A DNA stretch of 43,902 bases from Granulicella sp. (GCA_027452215.1 DAIDGQ010000033.1:1-43902), one strand, 5' to 3'; counted from the stretch's first letter, positions 1 through 8,399 are shown. Numbers and translations are program-made. The notes: generated from the sequence alone by a model not told the origin.

Positions 1-353
1 CCACCGCCCCCGAGCCCGTCCCACCCACCTTCACCCTCGCCGGCCGCACCATCGACCTCGACGCCCTCGAAATCCGCGACGCCGACAAGACCATCCACCT
101 CACCCTCATGGAGGCCGACCTCCTCCGCTACCTCCTCGACCATCCCTCCCGCATCATCGCCCGCAAAGAGCTCCTCGAAAACGTCTGGCACGTCAAAGAA
201 GACACCGACACCCGCGCCATCGACAACTTCATCGTCCGCCTCCGCCGCTACCTCGAACCCGACCCCTCCAAGCCCATCCACCTCCTCTCCGTCCGCGGCG
301 TCGGCTACCGCTTCCTCCCCGATCCCAACCCTCCACGCGACCTAACCCCCTGA
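1..353 (+). CDS. OmpR/PhoB-type response regulator, C-terminal part (5' truncated by window edge)
   Basis: The open frame enters from the left edge (codons start at base 3) and ends at TGA 351-353. What remains is a winged-helix DNA-binding domain: a beta-hairpin start (FTLAGRTIDLDALEIR), the recognition-helix region (RAIDNFIVRLRRYLEPD) and the C-terminal wing VRGVGYRFL that is typical of OmpR/PhoB regulators. The receiver domain is outside the window. It lies 16 bp before a small metal-binding protein gene and copA, so a copper-responsive CopR/CusR-like role is a reasonable inference, but no sensor kinase is visible to confirm it. Confidence 0.9.
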   Translation, partial: TAPEPVPPTFTLAGRTIDLDALEIRDADKTIHLTLMEADLLRYLLDHPSRIIARKELLENVWHVKEDTDTRAIDNFIVRLRRYLEPDPSKPIHLLSVRGVGYRFLPDPNPPRDLTP

Positions 354-369
354 TCCGCATCTAAAACCT

Positions 370-579
370 ATGGCAACTCTCAATCTCCGAATCGACAACA
401 TGCACTGCGGCTCCTGCGTCCGCACCGTCACCCAGACCCTCAACGCCCAGCCCGGAACCCACGCCGAAGAGGTCCGCATCGGCGGTGCCCGCATCACCAC
501 CGACGCTCCACCCGAGCACATCCAGCAGGCCCTCACCGCCGCCGGCTTCCCGGCCTTTGTGGAATCCCCCAGCGCATGA
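370..579 (+). CDS. small heavy-metal-associated (HMA) protein, CopZ-like
   Basis: This 69-aa protein is a single HMA domain. The metal-binding loop is N-M-H-C-G-S-C, with cysteines 13 and 16, followed by the usual helix ([12 protein letters not shown]) and a closing beta strand. Such proteins bind Cu(I) in the cytosol and pass it to copper ATPases. The stop codon overlaps the copA start in an ATGA (576-579), so the two genes are translationally coupled, which supports the chaperone-pump pairing. The usual Thr before the first Cys (MTCxxC) is His here, a common variation. No clear ribosome site was seen before the ATG. Confidence 0.85.
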   Translation: MATLNLRIDNMHCGSCVRTVTQTLNAQPGTHAEEVRIGGARITTDAPPEHIQQALTAAGFPAFVESPSA

Positions 580-3092
580 CCGCGCCGTCTCCCTCCGACG
601 TCACCACCCTCAACGTCCAGGGAATGACCTGCGCCTCCTGCCAGATCCACGTCCAGCGAGCCCTCGAGGCCGTCCCCGGAGTCTCCTCCGCCAGCGTCAA
701 CCTCATGGCGCACACCGCCCAGATCACCTCCGCCCCAACCACCCCCCTCGACCCCGCCACGCTCATCGCCGCCGTCCGCAACTCCGGCTACGACGCCTCC
801 CTCCCCAGCGCTAACCCAGCCGAAGCCGCCAACATGGCCACCATGGATATGGAAGGCGGCCGCCTCGGCCTCCGCACCCTCCTCGCCCTCCTCGCCGGAG
901 CCGTCGCCATGCTCCTCTCCATGCCCCTCATGATGGCCTCCGCCGCCAGCAACGACCCCCTCCTCCACGCCCTCGCCAACGCTCTCGCACCCCTGATGCC
1001 CTCGGCCCTCATGGCCCTCCCCGCCGAGCCCCTCCGCTGGCTGCTCTGCGCCCTCGCCCTCGCCACCATGCTCTTCGCCGCGCCAGAGATCTACACCGCC
1101 GCCTTCCGCGCCGCGCTCCACCGCACCACCAACATGAACACCCTGGTCACCCTCGGAACCCTGGCCGCCTTCGCCTCCTCCTTCGCCGCCACCGTCGCTC
1201 CCTCCTACTTCGCCCGCCACGGCCTCTCCTCCGACGTCTACTATGAAGCCGTCGTCCTCATCCTCGCCTTCCTCCTCTCCGGCCGCTGGCTCGAAGCCCG
1301 TGCCCGTGCCCGCGCCACCAGCGCCCTCCGAGGCTTCGCCCAGCTCGAATCCTCCAACGCCCGCCTCCTCGATCTACCGCCCAACTCCACCGACTACGCC
1401 TCCGCCCCCGAAACCCTCCTCCCCCTCTCCGCCATCGAGGCCAACGACCTCATCCGCGTCCTCCCCGGCGACCGCATCCCCCTCGACGGCCTCATCCTCC
1501 ACGGCCGCAGCTCCATCGACGAGTCCATGCTCACCGGCGAGCCCCTCCCCATCACCCGCACCCTCGGCGACCGCGTCTCCGGCGGCACCCTCAACCTCGA
1601 CGGCCCCTTAGTCCTCCGCGCCACCGCCGTCGGAGCCGCCTCCACCCTCGCCCAGATGCAGCGTCTCCTCGCCCAGGCCCAGTCCAGCCGAGCCCCCATG
1701 CAGCGCCTCGCCGACCGAGCCTCTGCCATCTTCGTCCCCACCGTCCTCGCCCTCGCCGCCCTCACCTTCGCCATCTGGGCCGTCGCCGAAAACACCAACG
1801 GTCACCACGAAGGCTTCGCCCGAGCCCTCTCCATCTCCATCGCGGTCCTCATCATCGCCTGCCCCTGCGCCATGGGCCTCGCCGTCCCCGCCGCCATCAC
1901 CGTCTCCCTCGGCCGAGCCGCTCAGTCCGGCCTCCTCATCAAAGGCGGCGAAGCCCTCGAGCGCCTCGCAACAGTCGACACCATCGCCCTCGACAAGACC
2001 GGAACCCTCACCGAAGGCCGCCCCCGCATCGCCGCCTTCGTCCTCGCCCCCACCGCCACCCTCAACCGCGAAACCCTCCTCCGCTACGCCGCCGCCGCCG
2101 AGCGCCTAAGCACCCACCCCCTCGCCCAGGCCGTCGTCGACTATGCCGCCCAGCATGGCAATGACTCCCTCGTCCAGGGAGGAGCACAGACCTCAGATCT
2201 CAGCGCAGAAAAAAAATCTGTCATCCTGAGCGAAGCGCGAAGCGCGCAGTCGAAGGACCCCGAGGATCTCCATTCGCCTATACAGTTGGCACCTTTTCCA
2301 CCACCAAATCACGCCCCCGCCCCTACCATCGACAACCTGATCACCCTCCCCGGCACCGGCCTGACCGCCACCATCGCCGGCCACAAGCTAGCCCTGGGCA
2401 ACGCCGCCCTCCTCACCTCCGCTCCCCCCGCCGCCCTCCTCGCGCCCCCCGAACTCGCCCGCGCCCCCCCCCTCTATCTCCTCCTCGACGACATCCCCCA
2501 GGCCGTCTTCTTCGCCACCGACGAGCTCCGCCCCTCCGCCCCCGAAGCCATCGCCCAGCTCAACGCCCTCCACGTCCGCCCCGTCCTCCTCACCGGAGAC
2601 ATCGCCGCCTCCGCCGCCCCCATCGCCCACGCCGCAGGCATAGCCGACGTCCAATCCCACCTCCTCCCCGCCGAAAAGCTAACCGCCATCCGCCTCCTCC
2701 AGCAGCAAGGCCACAAGGTCGCCATGGTCGGCGACGGCATCAACGACGCCGCCGCCCTCGCCCAATCCGATGCCGGCCTAGCCATGGCCTCCGGCTCCGA
2801 CCTCGCCCGCGAAGCCGGCGACATCCTCCTCCTCCACCACGACCTCCGCCTCATCCCTCTCTCCATCCGGATCGCCCGCCGCACCACCCACATCATGCGC
2901 CAGAACCTCGGCTGGGCCGTCATCTACAACCTCATCGGCCTCCCCCTCGCCGCCGGAATCCTCTACCCCCACTTCCACATCCTCCTAAGCCCCATCCTCG
3001 CCTCTGCCGCGATGGCCCTAAGCTCCGTAAGCGTCCTAGCCAACTCCCTCCGCCTCCGCCAGCTCCCCCGGCGCGCAGCGCAAGAAAGCTAG
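576..3092 (+). CDS. copA: Cu(I)-exporting P-type ATPase with an in-frame repeat insertion
   Basis: This 838-aa P1B-type ATPase pumps Cu(I) out of the cytosol. In order it has one N-terminal HMA domain (GMTCASC, Cys19/Cys22), membrane helices, the actuator motif TGE (320-322), the transmembrane CPC metal site (429-431), the phosphorylation site DKTGT (Asp473), the N-domain His-Pro (514-515) and GDGIND (719-724). All catalytic residues are present. Between the HP helix and the LPGTG segment of the N-domain there are about 50 extra residues, and residues 549-562 ([14 protein letters not shown]) are the translation of an interspersed DNA repeat. The stop codon TAG (3090-3092) lies in the first unit of a heptamer array. 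Codons are strongly C-ending. Confidence 0.95.
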   Translation: MTAPSPSDVTTLNVQGMTCASCQIHVQRALEAVPGVSSASVNLMAHTAQITSAPTTPLDPATLIAAVRNSGYDASLPSANPAEAANMATMDMEGGRLGLRTLLALLAGAVAMLLSMPLMMASAASNDPLLHALANALAPLMPSALMALPAEPLRWLLCALALATMLFAAPEIYTAAFRAALHRTTNMNTLVTLGTLAAFASSFAATVAPSYFARHGLSSDVYYEAVVLILAFLLSGRWLEARARARATSALRGFAQLESSNARLLDLPPNSTDYASAPETLLPLSAIEANDLIRVLPGDRIPLDGLILHGRSSIDESMLTGEPLPITRTLGDRVSGGTLNLDGPLVLRATAVGAASTLAQMQRLLAQAQSSRAPMQRLADRASAIFVPTVLALAALTFAIWAVAENTNGHHEGFARALSISIAVLIIACPCAMGLAVPAAITVSLGRAAQSGLLIKGGEALERLATVDTIALDKTGTLTEGRPRIAAFVLAPTATLNRETLLRYAAAAERLSTHPLAQAVVDYAAQHGNDSLVQGGAQTSDLSAEKKSVILSEARSAQSKDPEDLHSPIQLAPFPPPNHAPAPTIDNLITLPGTGLTATIAGHKLALGNAALLTSAPPAALLAPPELARAPPLYLLLDDIPQAVFFATDELRPSAPEAIAQLNALHVRPVLLTGDIAASAAPIAHAAGIADVQSHLLPAEKLTAIRLLQQQGHKVAMVGDGINDAAALAQSDAGLAMASGSDLAREAGDILLLHHDLRLIPLSIRIARRTTHIMRQNLGWAVIYNLIGLPLAAGILYPHFHILLSPILASAAMALSSVSVLANSLRLRQLPRRAAQES
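2218..2262 (+). repeat. interspersed GTCATCCT...AAGGACCCC element, copy 1, inside copA
   Basis: The element starts GTCATCCTGAGCGAAGCG and ends AAGGACCCC, with a 14-15 nt GC-rich middle (cgaagcgcgcagtcg) that copy 2 lacks. It is open in the copA frame and is read as [14 protein letters not shown]. Copy 2 (6330-6359, opposite orientation) shares both ends almost exactly. A degenerate copy 3 is at 5687-5715. From memory, peptides like VILSEA(K/R) are common translations of intergenic repeats in acidobacterial sequences. This was not searched. Confidence 0.75.
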
Positions 3093-3114
3093 AAGCTAGC
3101 AGCTAAAAGCTAGA
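3087..3114 (+). repeat. heptamer array, unit AGCTAGA, 4 units, at the copA stop codon
   Basis: Four tandem 7-nt units start at 3087, 3094, 3101 and 3108 (AGCTAGA, AGCTAGC, AGCTAAA, AGCTAGA). The TAG of the first unit is the copA stop codon. The array fills the start of the 71-bp gap to the next gene. The same unit recurs at 6430-6478 and, as its reverse complement, at 6220-6254. Confidence 0.9.
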
Positions 3115-3163
3115 ACCTGTTGCTCCGCGATACACTCTACACACCGCCCTTTGCGGATCAACC

Positions 3164-5587
3164 GTGCGCATCTTCACTCGCTACATCCTCCGCGAAATCA
3201 CCGGCTACGCTCTCCTCGGCGGCGTGCTCTTCACCTTCATTCTGTTCATGCGCTACCTCCTCCCGCTCATGGAGCTGGCCGTCCGAGGAGTCGCCTCTCC
3301 CCTCGACATCCTTCGTCTCATCGGCTATCTCCTTCCCGGCTTCCTCTCCTTCACCATCCCCATGTCCGTCCTCGTCGGCATCCTGCTCGGCCTCAGCCGC
3401 CTCGCCGCCGACAGCGAAGTCACCGCCATGCGTGCCAGCGGCCTCGGAGTCCTCTCCTTCGTCCGCATCGTCAGTCTCTTCGCCATCGTCGCCTGGGGCC
3501 TCGGCCTCGCCAACTCCCTCGTCGTCGCTCCCAAAGCCGCGCAAGCTCTCCTCCAGTACGAAAGCTCCAGCAAGACCAGCCAGGCCACCGTCGAAGTCCA
3601 GCCCCGCGTCTTCTACGAAGACTTCAAGAACTACGTCCTCTATGCCCAGGACGTCATCCCCGGAGCCGACGGCACCGCCATCTGGCGCCACGTCTTTCTC
3701 GCCGACCTCACCAAGCCCGCCTCACCCCACATCATCACCGCCAACCAGGCCACCGTCCTCAGCGGAGGCCCCCAAACCCTCCGCATGGAGCTCTCCAACG
3801 GCAGCCGCCACGACATCTCCCTCTCCAACCCAGACGAGTACGACATCTCCACCTTCCTCTCCACCGAGCTCCCCGTCCAGACCGGTCAGCAGGAAGAAGA
3901 CTCCCACCTCAGCCGCCGCGACACCCCCATCAAAGCCCTCTCCCTCCACCAGCTCTGGGCCCTCGCCCACGGCTCCGGCGACACCCGCCCCTACATCATC
4001 GAGCTCCACGACCGCATCGCCTTCCCCACCGCCTGCCTCGTCCTCATGCTCGTCGGCGTCCCCCTCGGTCTCTCCTCCAAACGAGGAGGCAAAGGAGCCG
4101 GCTTCGTCGTCACCCTCGGCCTCGTCTTCATCTACTACTTCCTCTCCTCCGTAGGAATCGCTCTCGCCCGCCAAAGCAAGATCCCGCCCGCGCTCGGCGT
4201 CTGGGGAGCCAACCTCCTCTTCGCCCTCGCCGGCATCCTCCTCATCCAGCAGCTCTCTCGCGGAGGAGCCGCCATCGAGCTCTTCGCCAGCATCGGCCAC
4301 GCCTTCACCAAGCTCTTTGACCGCCTCCGCACCCCGCACACCCCCTCCTCCACCGGAGACCTCAGCGACGGCCGTCACCTCGGCGACGGTGCCCTCATGC
4401 AGCGCCTCCGCCGCAACCTCCGCATCCGCTTCCCCCTCATCCTCGACGAGTACGTCATGGGAAGCTTCCTCCGCAACTTCGCCCTCGTCCTCTCCAGCCT
4501 CGTCCTCCTCTTCATCATCTTCACCTTCTTCGAACTCATCGGCGACATCATCCGCTTCCGCACCCCCCTCGTCACCGTCGGAGACTACCTCCTCAACCTC
4601 ATCCCCTTCATCCTCAACTCCATCCTTCCGCTCTGCTCCCTGCTCGCCGTCCTCATCACCTTCGGCGCCCTCAACCGCACCAGCGAGCTCACCGCCATGA
4701 AGGCCACCGGCATCAGCCTCTACCGCATCGTCGCCCCCGTCCTCGTCGTCGCGACCATCCTCTCCGCCTTCCTCTTCTTCTTCGACGAGACCTATCTCCC
4801 CAACGCCAACCGCCGCCAGGAAGCTCTCCTCTCCGTCATCAAAGGCAAGCCCGCCCAGACCTTCCTCCGCCCCGATCGAAAGTGGATGTCCGGCCAAACT
4901 GGGAACGCTTCATCCGGCCAGACGAGCACCTCCACGCCCGGCCAGCCCAACACCCAGGCCGAGCCCACCCGCATCTTCTACTACCAGTTCTTCGACTCCG
5001 ACCGTAACGTCTTCGCCAACCTCACCGTCTTCGAGTTCCAGCCCGGAACCTTCAACCTCACCCGCCGCATCTTCGCCCAGAGCGCCCGCTGGGACGACAA
5101 GCTCAACAACTGGGTCTTCGAAGACGGCTGGCAGCGAACCTTCGCCGGAGAGTCCACCACCAGCTACCAGACCTTCACCGTCGCCACCTTCCCCGAGATC
5201 CACGAGCACCCCAGCTACTTCAAAAAAGTCGACCGCCAATCCGAGCAAATGTCCTACACCGAGCTCGCCAGCTACATCCAGGACCTCAAACAATCTGGCT
5301 TCGACACCATGCGTCTCCGCGTCCAGCTCAACCACAAGCTCGCCTACCCCCTCATGACGCTCGTCCTCGCCGTCCTCGCCATCCCCTTCGCCCTCATCGC
5401 CGGCAAGCGAGGCAGCATCGCCGGAGTAGGAACCGCCATCGGCGTCGCCATCGGCTACTGGGTCATCGCCGGAATCTTCGAAAACCTCGGCGACGTCAAC
5501 TCCCTCCCCGCCGTCCTCGCCGCCTGGTCCCCCGACCTCCTCTTCGCCTTCGCCGGAACCTACCTCCTCCTCCGCACCCCCACCTAA
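3164..5587 (+). CDS. LptF-LptG fused lipopolysaccharide export permease
   Basis: This 807-aa inner-membrane protein contains two consecutive YjgP/YjgQ permease units. The first half (about 1-375) starts MRIFTRYILREITGYALLGG, has three helices, a periplasmic beta region, then three helices. After a hydrophilic linker (about 385-415) the second half begins RFPLILDEYVMGSFLRNF and repeats the layout to the end (about 420-807). LptF and LptG normally form a heterodimer that, with LptB ATPase, lifts LPS from the inner membrane to LptC/LptA. Here both halves are in one chain. The start is GTG 3164, chosen because the protein begins like known LptF. No ribosome site is evident. lptB and lptC are not in the window. 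Confidence 0.9.
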   Translation: MRIFTRYILREITGYALLGGVLFTFILFMRYLLPLMELAVRGVASPLDILRLIGYLLPGFLSFTIPMSVLVGILLGLSRLAADSEVTAMRASGLGVLSFVRIVSLFAIVAWGLGLANSLVVAPKAAQALLQYESSSKTSQATVEVQPRVFYEDFKNYVLYAQDVIPGADGTAIWRHVFLADLTKPASPHIITANQATVLSGGPQTLRMELSNGSRHDISLSNPDEYDISTFLSTELPVQTGQQEEDSHLSRRDTPIKALSLHQLWALAHGSGDTRPYIIELHDRIAFPTACLVLMLVGVPLGLSSKRGGKGAGFVVTLGLVFIYYFLSSVGIALARQSKIPPALGVWGANLLFALAGILLIQQLSRGGAAIELFASIGHAFTKLFDRLRTPHTPSSTGDLSDGRHLGDGALMQRLRRNLRIRFPLILDEYVMGSFLRNFALVLSSLVLLFIIFTFFELIGDIIRFRTPLVTVGDYLLNLIPFILNSILPLCSLLAVLITFGALNRTSELTAMKATGISLYRIVAPVLVVATILSAFLFFFDETYLPNANRRQEALLSVIKGKPAQTFLRPDRKWMSGQTGNASSGQTSTSTPGQPNTQAEPTRIFYYQFFDSDRNVFANLTVFEFQPGTFNLTRRIFAQSARWDDKLNNWVFEDGWQRTFAGESTTSYQTFTVATFPEIHEHPSYFKKVDRQSEQMSYTELASYIQDLKQSGFDTMRLRVQLNHKLAYPLMTLVLAVLAIPFALIAGKRGSIAGVGTAIGVAIGYWVIAGIFENLGDVNSLPAVLAAWSPDLLFAFAGTYLLLRTPT

Positions 5588-5653
5588 GGCTCTCCGGGCC
5601 TGACGCCAACCTCCACACCATCTCAACGCTCGCCTCTAGCGTTACCCTCGAAA

Positions 5654-5683
5654 TTGCACTTGCCATTGCCCTTGCGATTGCCA
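5654..5683 (+). repeat. hexamer array, TTGC every 6 nt, 5 units
   Basis: TTGC occurs at 5654, 5660, 5666, 5672 and 5678 with two variable bases between, an exact 6-nt period, followed by a partial TTG at 5685. It sits in the 212-bp gap between the LptFG and YjbQ genes and is followed within 4 nt by a degenerate copy of the interspersed element. A similar array in the opposite orientation is at 6257-6280. Confidence 0.75.
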
Positions 5684-5686
5684 GTT

Positions 5687-5715
5687 GATCCTCCGTCGCT
5701 TCGCTCAAGGCCGAC
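5687..5715 (-). repeat. interspersed element, degenerate copy 3
   Basis: Read on the minus strand this stretch is GTCGGCCTTGAGCGAAGCG followed by ACGGAGGATC. It matches the two other copies in the CCTTGAGC(A/G)AAGCGA core but has diverged at both ends. The assignment is weaker than for copies 1 and 2. Confidence 0.45.
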
Positions 5716-5799
5716 GAGATTTTACTGGACTGGGCACAACGCTCATGCGCGGACGGCCGGTGTTGCAATCGAGATGAGGTGTCAAGCTAAGATGAGCGG

Positions 5800-6222
5800 A
5801 TGAAGGTTCATACCGAGTACCTGACGTTCAACACGAAAGAGCAGTATGAGATGGTGCACATTACGCCGGAGGTGGAGGCGATTGTGCGCAGGAGTGGCGT
5901 CGATGATGGGCTTTGCTTTGTGTCGCCGATGCACATTACTGCCGCGATTTATGTCAACGACAACGAGGACGGATTGATTGAGGACATCAGCGTTTGGCTG
6001 GAGAAGCTGGCTCCGCGGTGGCCGGGGTATAAGCATCATCGGACAGGTGAGGATAACGGAGATGCGCATTTGAAGGCGCTGCTGCTGCACCATGAGACCA
6101 CGCTGCCGGTGACGGCCGGGAGGCTGGACCTGGGGACGTGGCAGAGGGTGTTTTATGCGGAGTTCGATGGGCAGAGGAGTAAGAGGGTGATTGTGAAGGT
6201 GATGGGGAAGAGCAAGAGCTAG
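5800..6222 (+). CDS. YjbQ/UPF0047 family protein
   Basis: This 140-aa single-domain protein is full length for UPF0047. Family signatures are visible: [15 protein letters not shown] (about residues 46-60), the acidic/His patch [14 protein letters not shown] (about 84-97) and [16 protein letters not shown] near the C-terminus. Some members complement thiamin phosphate synthase mutants weakly, but the physiological role is not settled. Codon choice (GTG, GCG, ATT, TAT) is clearly different from the C-ending codons of the genes to its left. The TAG stop (6220-6222) is the first TAG of a heptamer array, so the C-terminus is set by the array. Confidence 0.9.
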   Translation: MKVHTEYLTFNTKEQYEMVHITPEVEAIVRRSGVDDGLCFVSPMHITAAIYVNDNEDGLIEDISVWLEKLAPRWPGYKHHRTGEDNGDAHLKALLLHHETTLPVTAGRLDLGTWQRVFYAEFDGQRSKRVIVKVMGKSKS

Positions 6223-6254
6223 CTTCTAGCTTCTAGCTTCTAGCTTTTAGCTGC
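6220..6254 (+). repeat. heptamer array, unit TAGCTTC, 5 units, at the yjbQ stop codon
   Basis: Units start at 6220, 6227, 6234, 6241 and 6248; the first three are exact. The first TAG is the yjbQ stop. The unit is a rotation of the reverse complement of AGCTAGA, so this array is inverted relative to the one at 6430-6478. The two face each other across about 175 bp between the convergent yjbQ and ABC exporter genes. Confidence 0.9.
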
Positions 6255-6256
6255 TG

Positions 6257-6280
6257 GCAAAGGCAAAAGCGGAAGCAAAT
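6257..6280 (+). repeat. hexamer array, unit GCAAAN, 4 units
   Basis: Units GCAAAG, GCAAAA, GCGGAA and GCAAAT start at 6257, 6263, 6269 and 6275. This continues directly from the heptamer array and is the opposite-strand counterpart of the TTGC array at 5654-5683. No gene is visible here. Confidence 0.6.
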
Positions 6281-6329
6281 TCCTCTGCTGCGGAATGAGT
6301 GCGAGAAACGCAAGAGCAGAGGCCAATAC

Positions 6330-6359
6330 GGGGTCCTTCGCTTTGCTCAAGGATGACGG
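6330..6359 (-). repeat. interspersed element, copy 2, intergenic
   Basis: On the minus strand it reads CCGTCATCCTTGAGCAAAGC and then GAAGGACCCC, which is copy 1 without its 14-15 nt middle. It lies between two inverted heptamer arrays in the 257-bp gap between yjbQ and the ABC exporter gene. Confidence 0.7.
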
Positions 6360-6429
6360 CGAAAGTCGAGCCACTCCAACTGAAGCTGCAGCGGTAAGAG
6401 CGACGGCAACGGCTGGAGATCGCGGCTTT

Positions 6430-6478
6430 AGCTAGAAGCTAGGAGCTAGAAGCTAGCAGCTAGCAGCTGCCAGCTGCT
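6430..6478 (+). repeat. heptamer array, unit AGCTAGA, 7 units, at the ABC exporter stop codon
   Basis: Units start every 7 nt from 6430 to 6472: five AGCTAGN units followed by two AGCTGCN units. On the minus strand the ABC exporter stop TAG (6482-6480) is followed at once by AAGCAGCTGG, the edge of this array. It is the longest array in the window. Confidence 0.9.
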
Positions 6479-6479
6479 T

Positions 6480-8318
6480 CTACGCAGTAAGAATTTCTTC
6501 TTCGAGCGACTGCTTTTCAAAGAGGTCCGTGTAGTAGCCGTTGCGGGCGAGGAGTTCGTCGTGTGTGCCTAGCTCGGCGATGCGGCCGTGGACGAGGACG
6601 GCGATGCGATCCGCGTTACGCGCTGTCGACACGCGGTGCGCGATAAGGATGGTGGTGCGGCCCTGCATGGCGTCGCGGAGGCCGGCGAGGATTTGCTCTT
6701 CGGTGTAGGTATCTACACTGGCCAAGGCATCGTCCAGAATCAAGATCGGGGGATTGCGGAGGATGGCGCGGGCTATGGCCGTGCGCTGCTTCTGGCCTCC
6801 CGAGAGGGTCATGCCGCGCTCGCCAACGAGAGTGGAGAAGCCTCGGGGGAAGTCGAGGATCTCGGTGGCGATGTGGGCTGTGCGGGCGGCGGCTTCGATC
6901 TCCTGCTCGGTGGCCCCGGGGACTCCGAACGCGATGTTGTTGGCGATGGTGGTGGAGAAGAGGTAAGTCTCCTGCGGGACGAAGCCGATGGCGCTGCGAA
7001 GGGTGTGCAGTGGGTAGTCGCGGATGGGCCGGTTGTCGAGGAGCACGGTGTTGGGAGGCGCATCGTAGAGGCGCGGAATGAGCGAGACAAGCGTGGATTT
7101 GCCTGAGCCGGTAGGGCCGACGATGGCGAGCGACGTGCCGGCGGGGATGTCGAGCGTGATGTCGTGGAGGACTTCGGGGCCGGTCGGGTAGGAGAAGTTT
7201 AAGTGGTTGAAGGTGATGTGACCCGTCAGGGCCGGGGAGGATGCGGCGGGGGTGCGTGGAGAACCTGCAGGTCTCCCCGCTACGTCCGCAAAAGGCGCAG
7301 GCTCCGGTCGAGAGGGCGGATCGGCGGTGGCCAGGGAGGGGTCCGCGGCGGCGTCGTCGATGCTGGGCAGTTCGGTCATCAGAACATTGATGCGGCCCAC
7401 CGAGGCGGCTCCTCGCTGGACGAGGTTGACGACGAAGCCGATGGCAATCATAGGCCAGGTGAGCTGCACCATGAAGACGTTGTAGGTGAAGAATTGCGCG
7501 ACCGTGATGTGGTGCAGCAGAACCTCGTGCCCACCCACCAGCAGCGTGATAACCAGCGAGATGCCGAGGACAAATTCCAGCGTGGGCCAGAGCATCGCCA
7601 TGAGGCGCGCAAGCAGCAGCGAGCGGCGGATGTACTCCTGGTTGGACGTTTCGAAGGCGGCGATCTGGGCGTCTTCCTGGGTGAACGCGCGGATCAGACG
7701 CGCGGCAGAGAAGTTCTCCTCGGCCTGTGCGGAGATGTCGGAGAACATGGCCTGGATTCGCTCGAACCGGGTGTGGATGCGGGCCCCGAAGTACTGGACG
7801 AGGATGGAGGCGAACGGCAGCGGCAGGAACGCAAACATCGTGAGCCGCGGGCTGATCCGCAGCATGAAGGGAAGCGCGAACGCAGTGAAGACGAGCGTGT
7901 TGGCCGAGTACATGATGGCCGGCCCAAGGAGCTGCCGGACAGCGTTGAGGTCGTTCGTCGAGTGCGCCATGATGTCGCCCGTGCGGTGGCGCTGGAAGAA
8001 CTCAGGGGGCTGCTTTTCGAGGTGGGAGAAGAGGTCGTTGCGGAGATCGAACTCGATCTCGCGCGAGGCGCCAATGATGATCTGGCGGGTCAGATAGAGG
8101 GCGATTCCAGCGACGGCAGCGACTCCGAGCAGCCTCAACCCGTGGTGAGCTACTTTGGCGGCGGAGAGGTCATGCTGGATGTCGCTCATCGCCCCACCGA
8201 TGAGCAGCGGGATCATGGCCTTGGTGCCGTTGTACACGATCAGCGCGAGACCGCCGAGGGCGAAGTTCCGCCAGTAACGGCGGAGGTAGGGAAACAGCGG
8301 TCTGAGGCGGGGAAACAT
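6480..8318 (-). CDS. ABC exporter half-transporter (MsbA/multidrug type)
   Basis: This 612-aa protein has an N-terminal six-helix type-1 exporter domain (about 1-310) fused to an ATPase domain (about 370-612). Walker A is GPTGSGKST (401-409), the signature is LSGGQKQR (505-512) and Walker B is ILILDD (525-530), with H-loop IAHR later. It likely works as a homodimer exporting a lipid or drug; the substrate cannot be told. The inter-domain linker (about 320-368) is longer than usual, rich in Ala/Pro and encoded by DNA with a 10-nt palindrome (ACCTGCAGGT, 7263-7272). The start at 8318 has no Shine-Dalgarno; a pyrimidine-rich heptamer array lies 5 nt upstream. Confidence 0.92.
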   Translation of the reverse strand: MFPRLRPLFPYLRRYWRNFALGGLALIVYNGTKAMIPLLIGGAMSDIQHDLSAAKVAHHGLRLLGVAAVAGIALYLTRQIIIGASREIEFDLRNDLFSHLEKQPPEFFQRHRTGDIMAHSTNDLNAVRQLLGPAIMYSANTLVFTAFALPFMLRISPRLTMFAFLPLPFASILVQYFGARIHTRFERIQAMFSDISAQAEENFSAARLIRAFTQEDAQIAAFETSNQEYIRRSLLLARLMAMLWPTLEFVLGISLVITLLVGGHEVLLHHITVAQFFTYNVFMVQLTWPMIAIGFVVNLVQRGAASVGRINVLMTELPSIDDAAADPSLATADPPSRPEPAPFADVAGRPAGSPRTPAASSPALTGHITFNHLNFSYPTGPEVLHDITLDIPAGTSLAIVGPTGSGKSTLVSLIPRLYDAPPNTVLLDNRPIRDYPLHTLRSAIGFVPQETYLFSTTIANNIAFGVPGATEQEIEAAARTAHIATEILDFPRGFSTLVGERGMTLSGGQKQRTAIARAILRNPPILILDDALASVDTYTEEQILAGLRDAMQGRTTILIAHRVSTARNADRIAVLVHGRIAELGTHDELLARNGYYTDLFEKQSLEEEILTA

Positions 8319-8323
8319 AGGGC

Positions 8324-8351
8324 AGGGATCAGGGAACAGGGAGTAGGGAGT
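8324..8351 (+). repeat. heptamer array, unit AGGGAGT, 4 units, directly upstream of the ABC exporter start
   Basis: Units AGGGATC, AGGGAAC, AGGGAGT and AGGGAGT start at 8324, 8331, 8338 and 8345. In the sense direction of the ABC exporter this is a pyrimidine-rich CTACTCC-type tract ending five bases before the ATG, where a ribosome site would normally be. It resembles the array before rdgB (11255-11289). Confidence 0.85.
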
Positions 8352-8399
8352 AGAAAAGTCGGCCGGGAGTTGGATGCTCGCGGCCGCCCTGGGGATTGA

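Noticed and set aside
342..5626. Many long antisense and shifted frames over copA and LptFG
   Set aside because: They are Gly/Glu- or Ser/Pro-rich products of the C-ending codons on the plus strand and have no family features, so I treated them as shadows.
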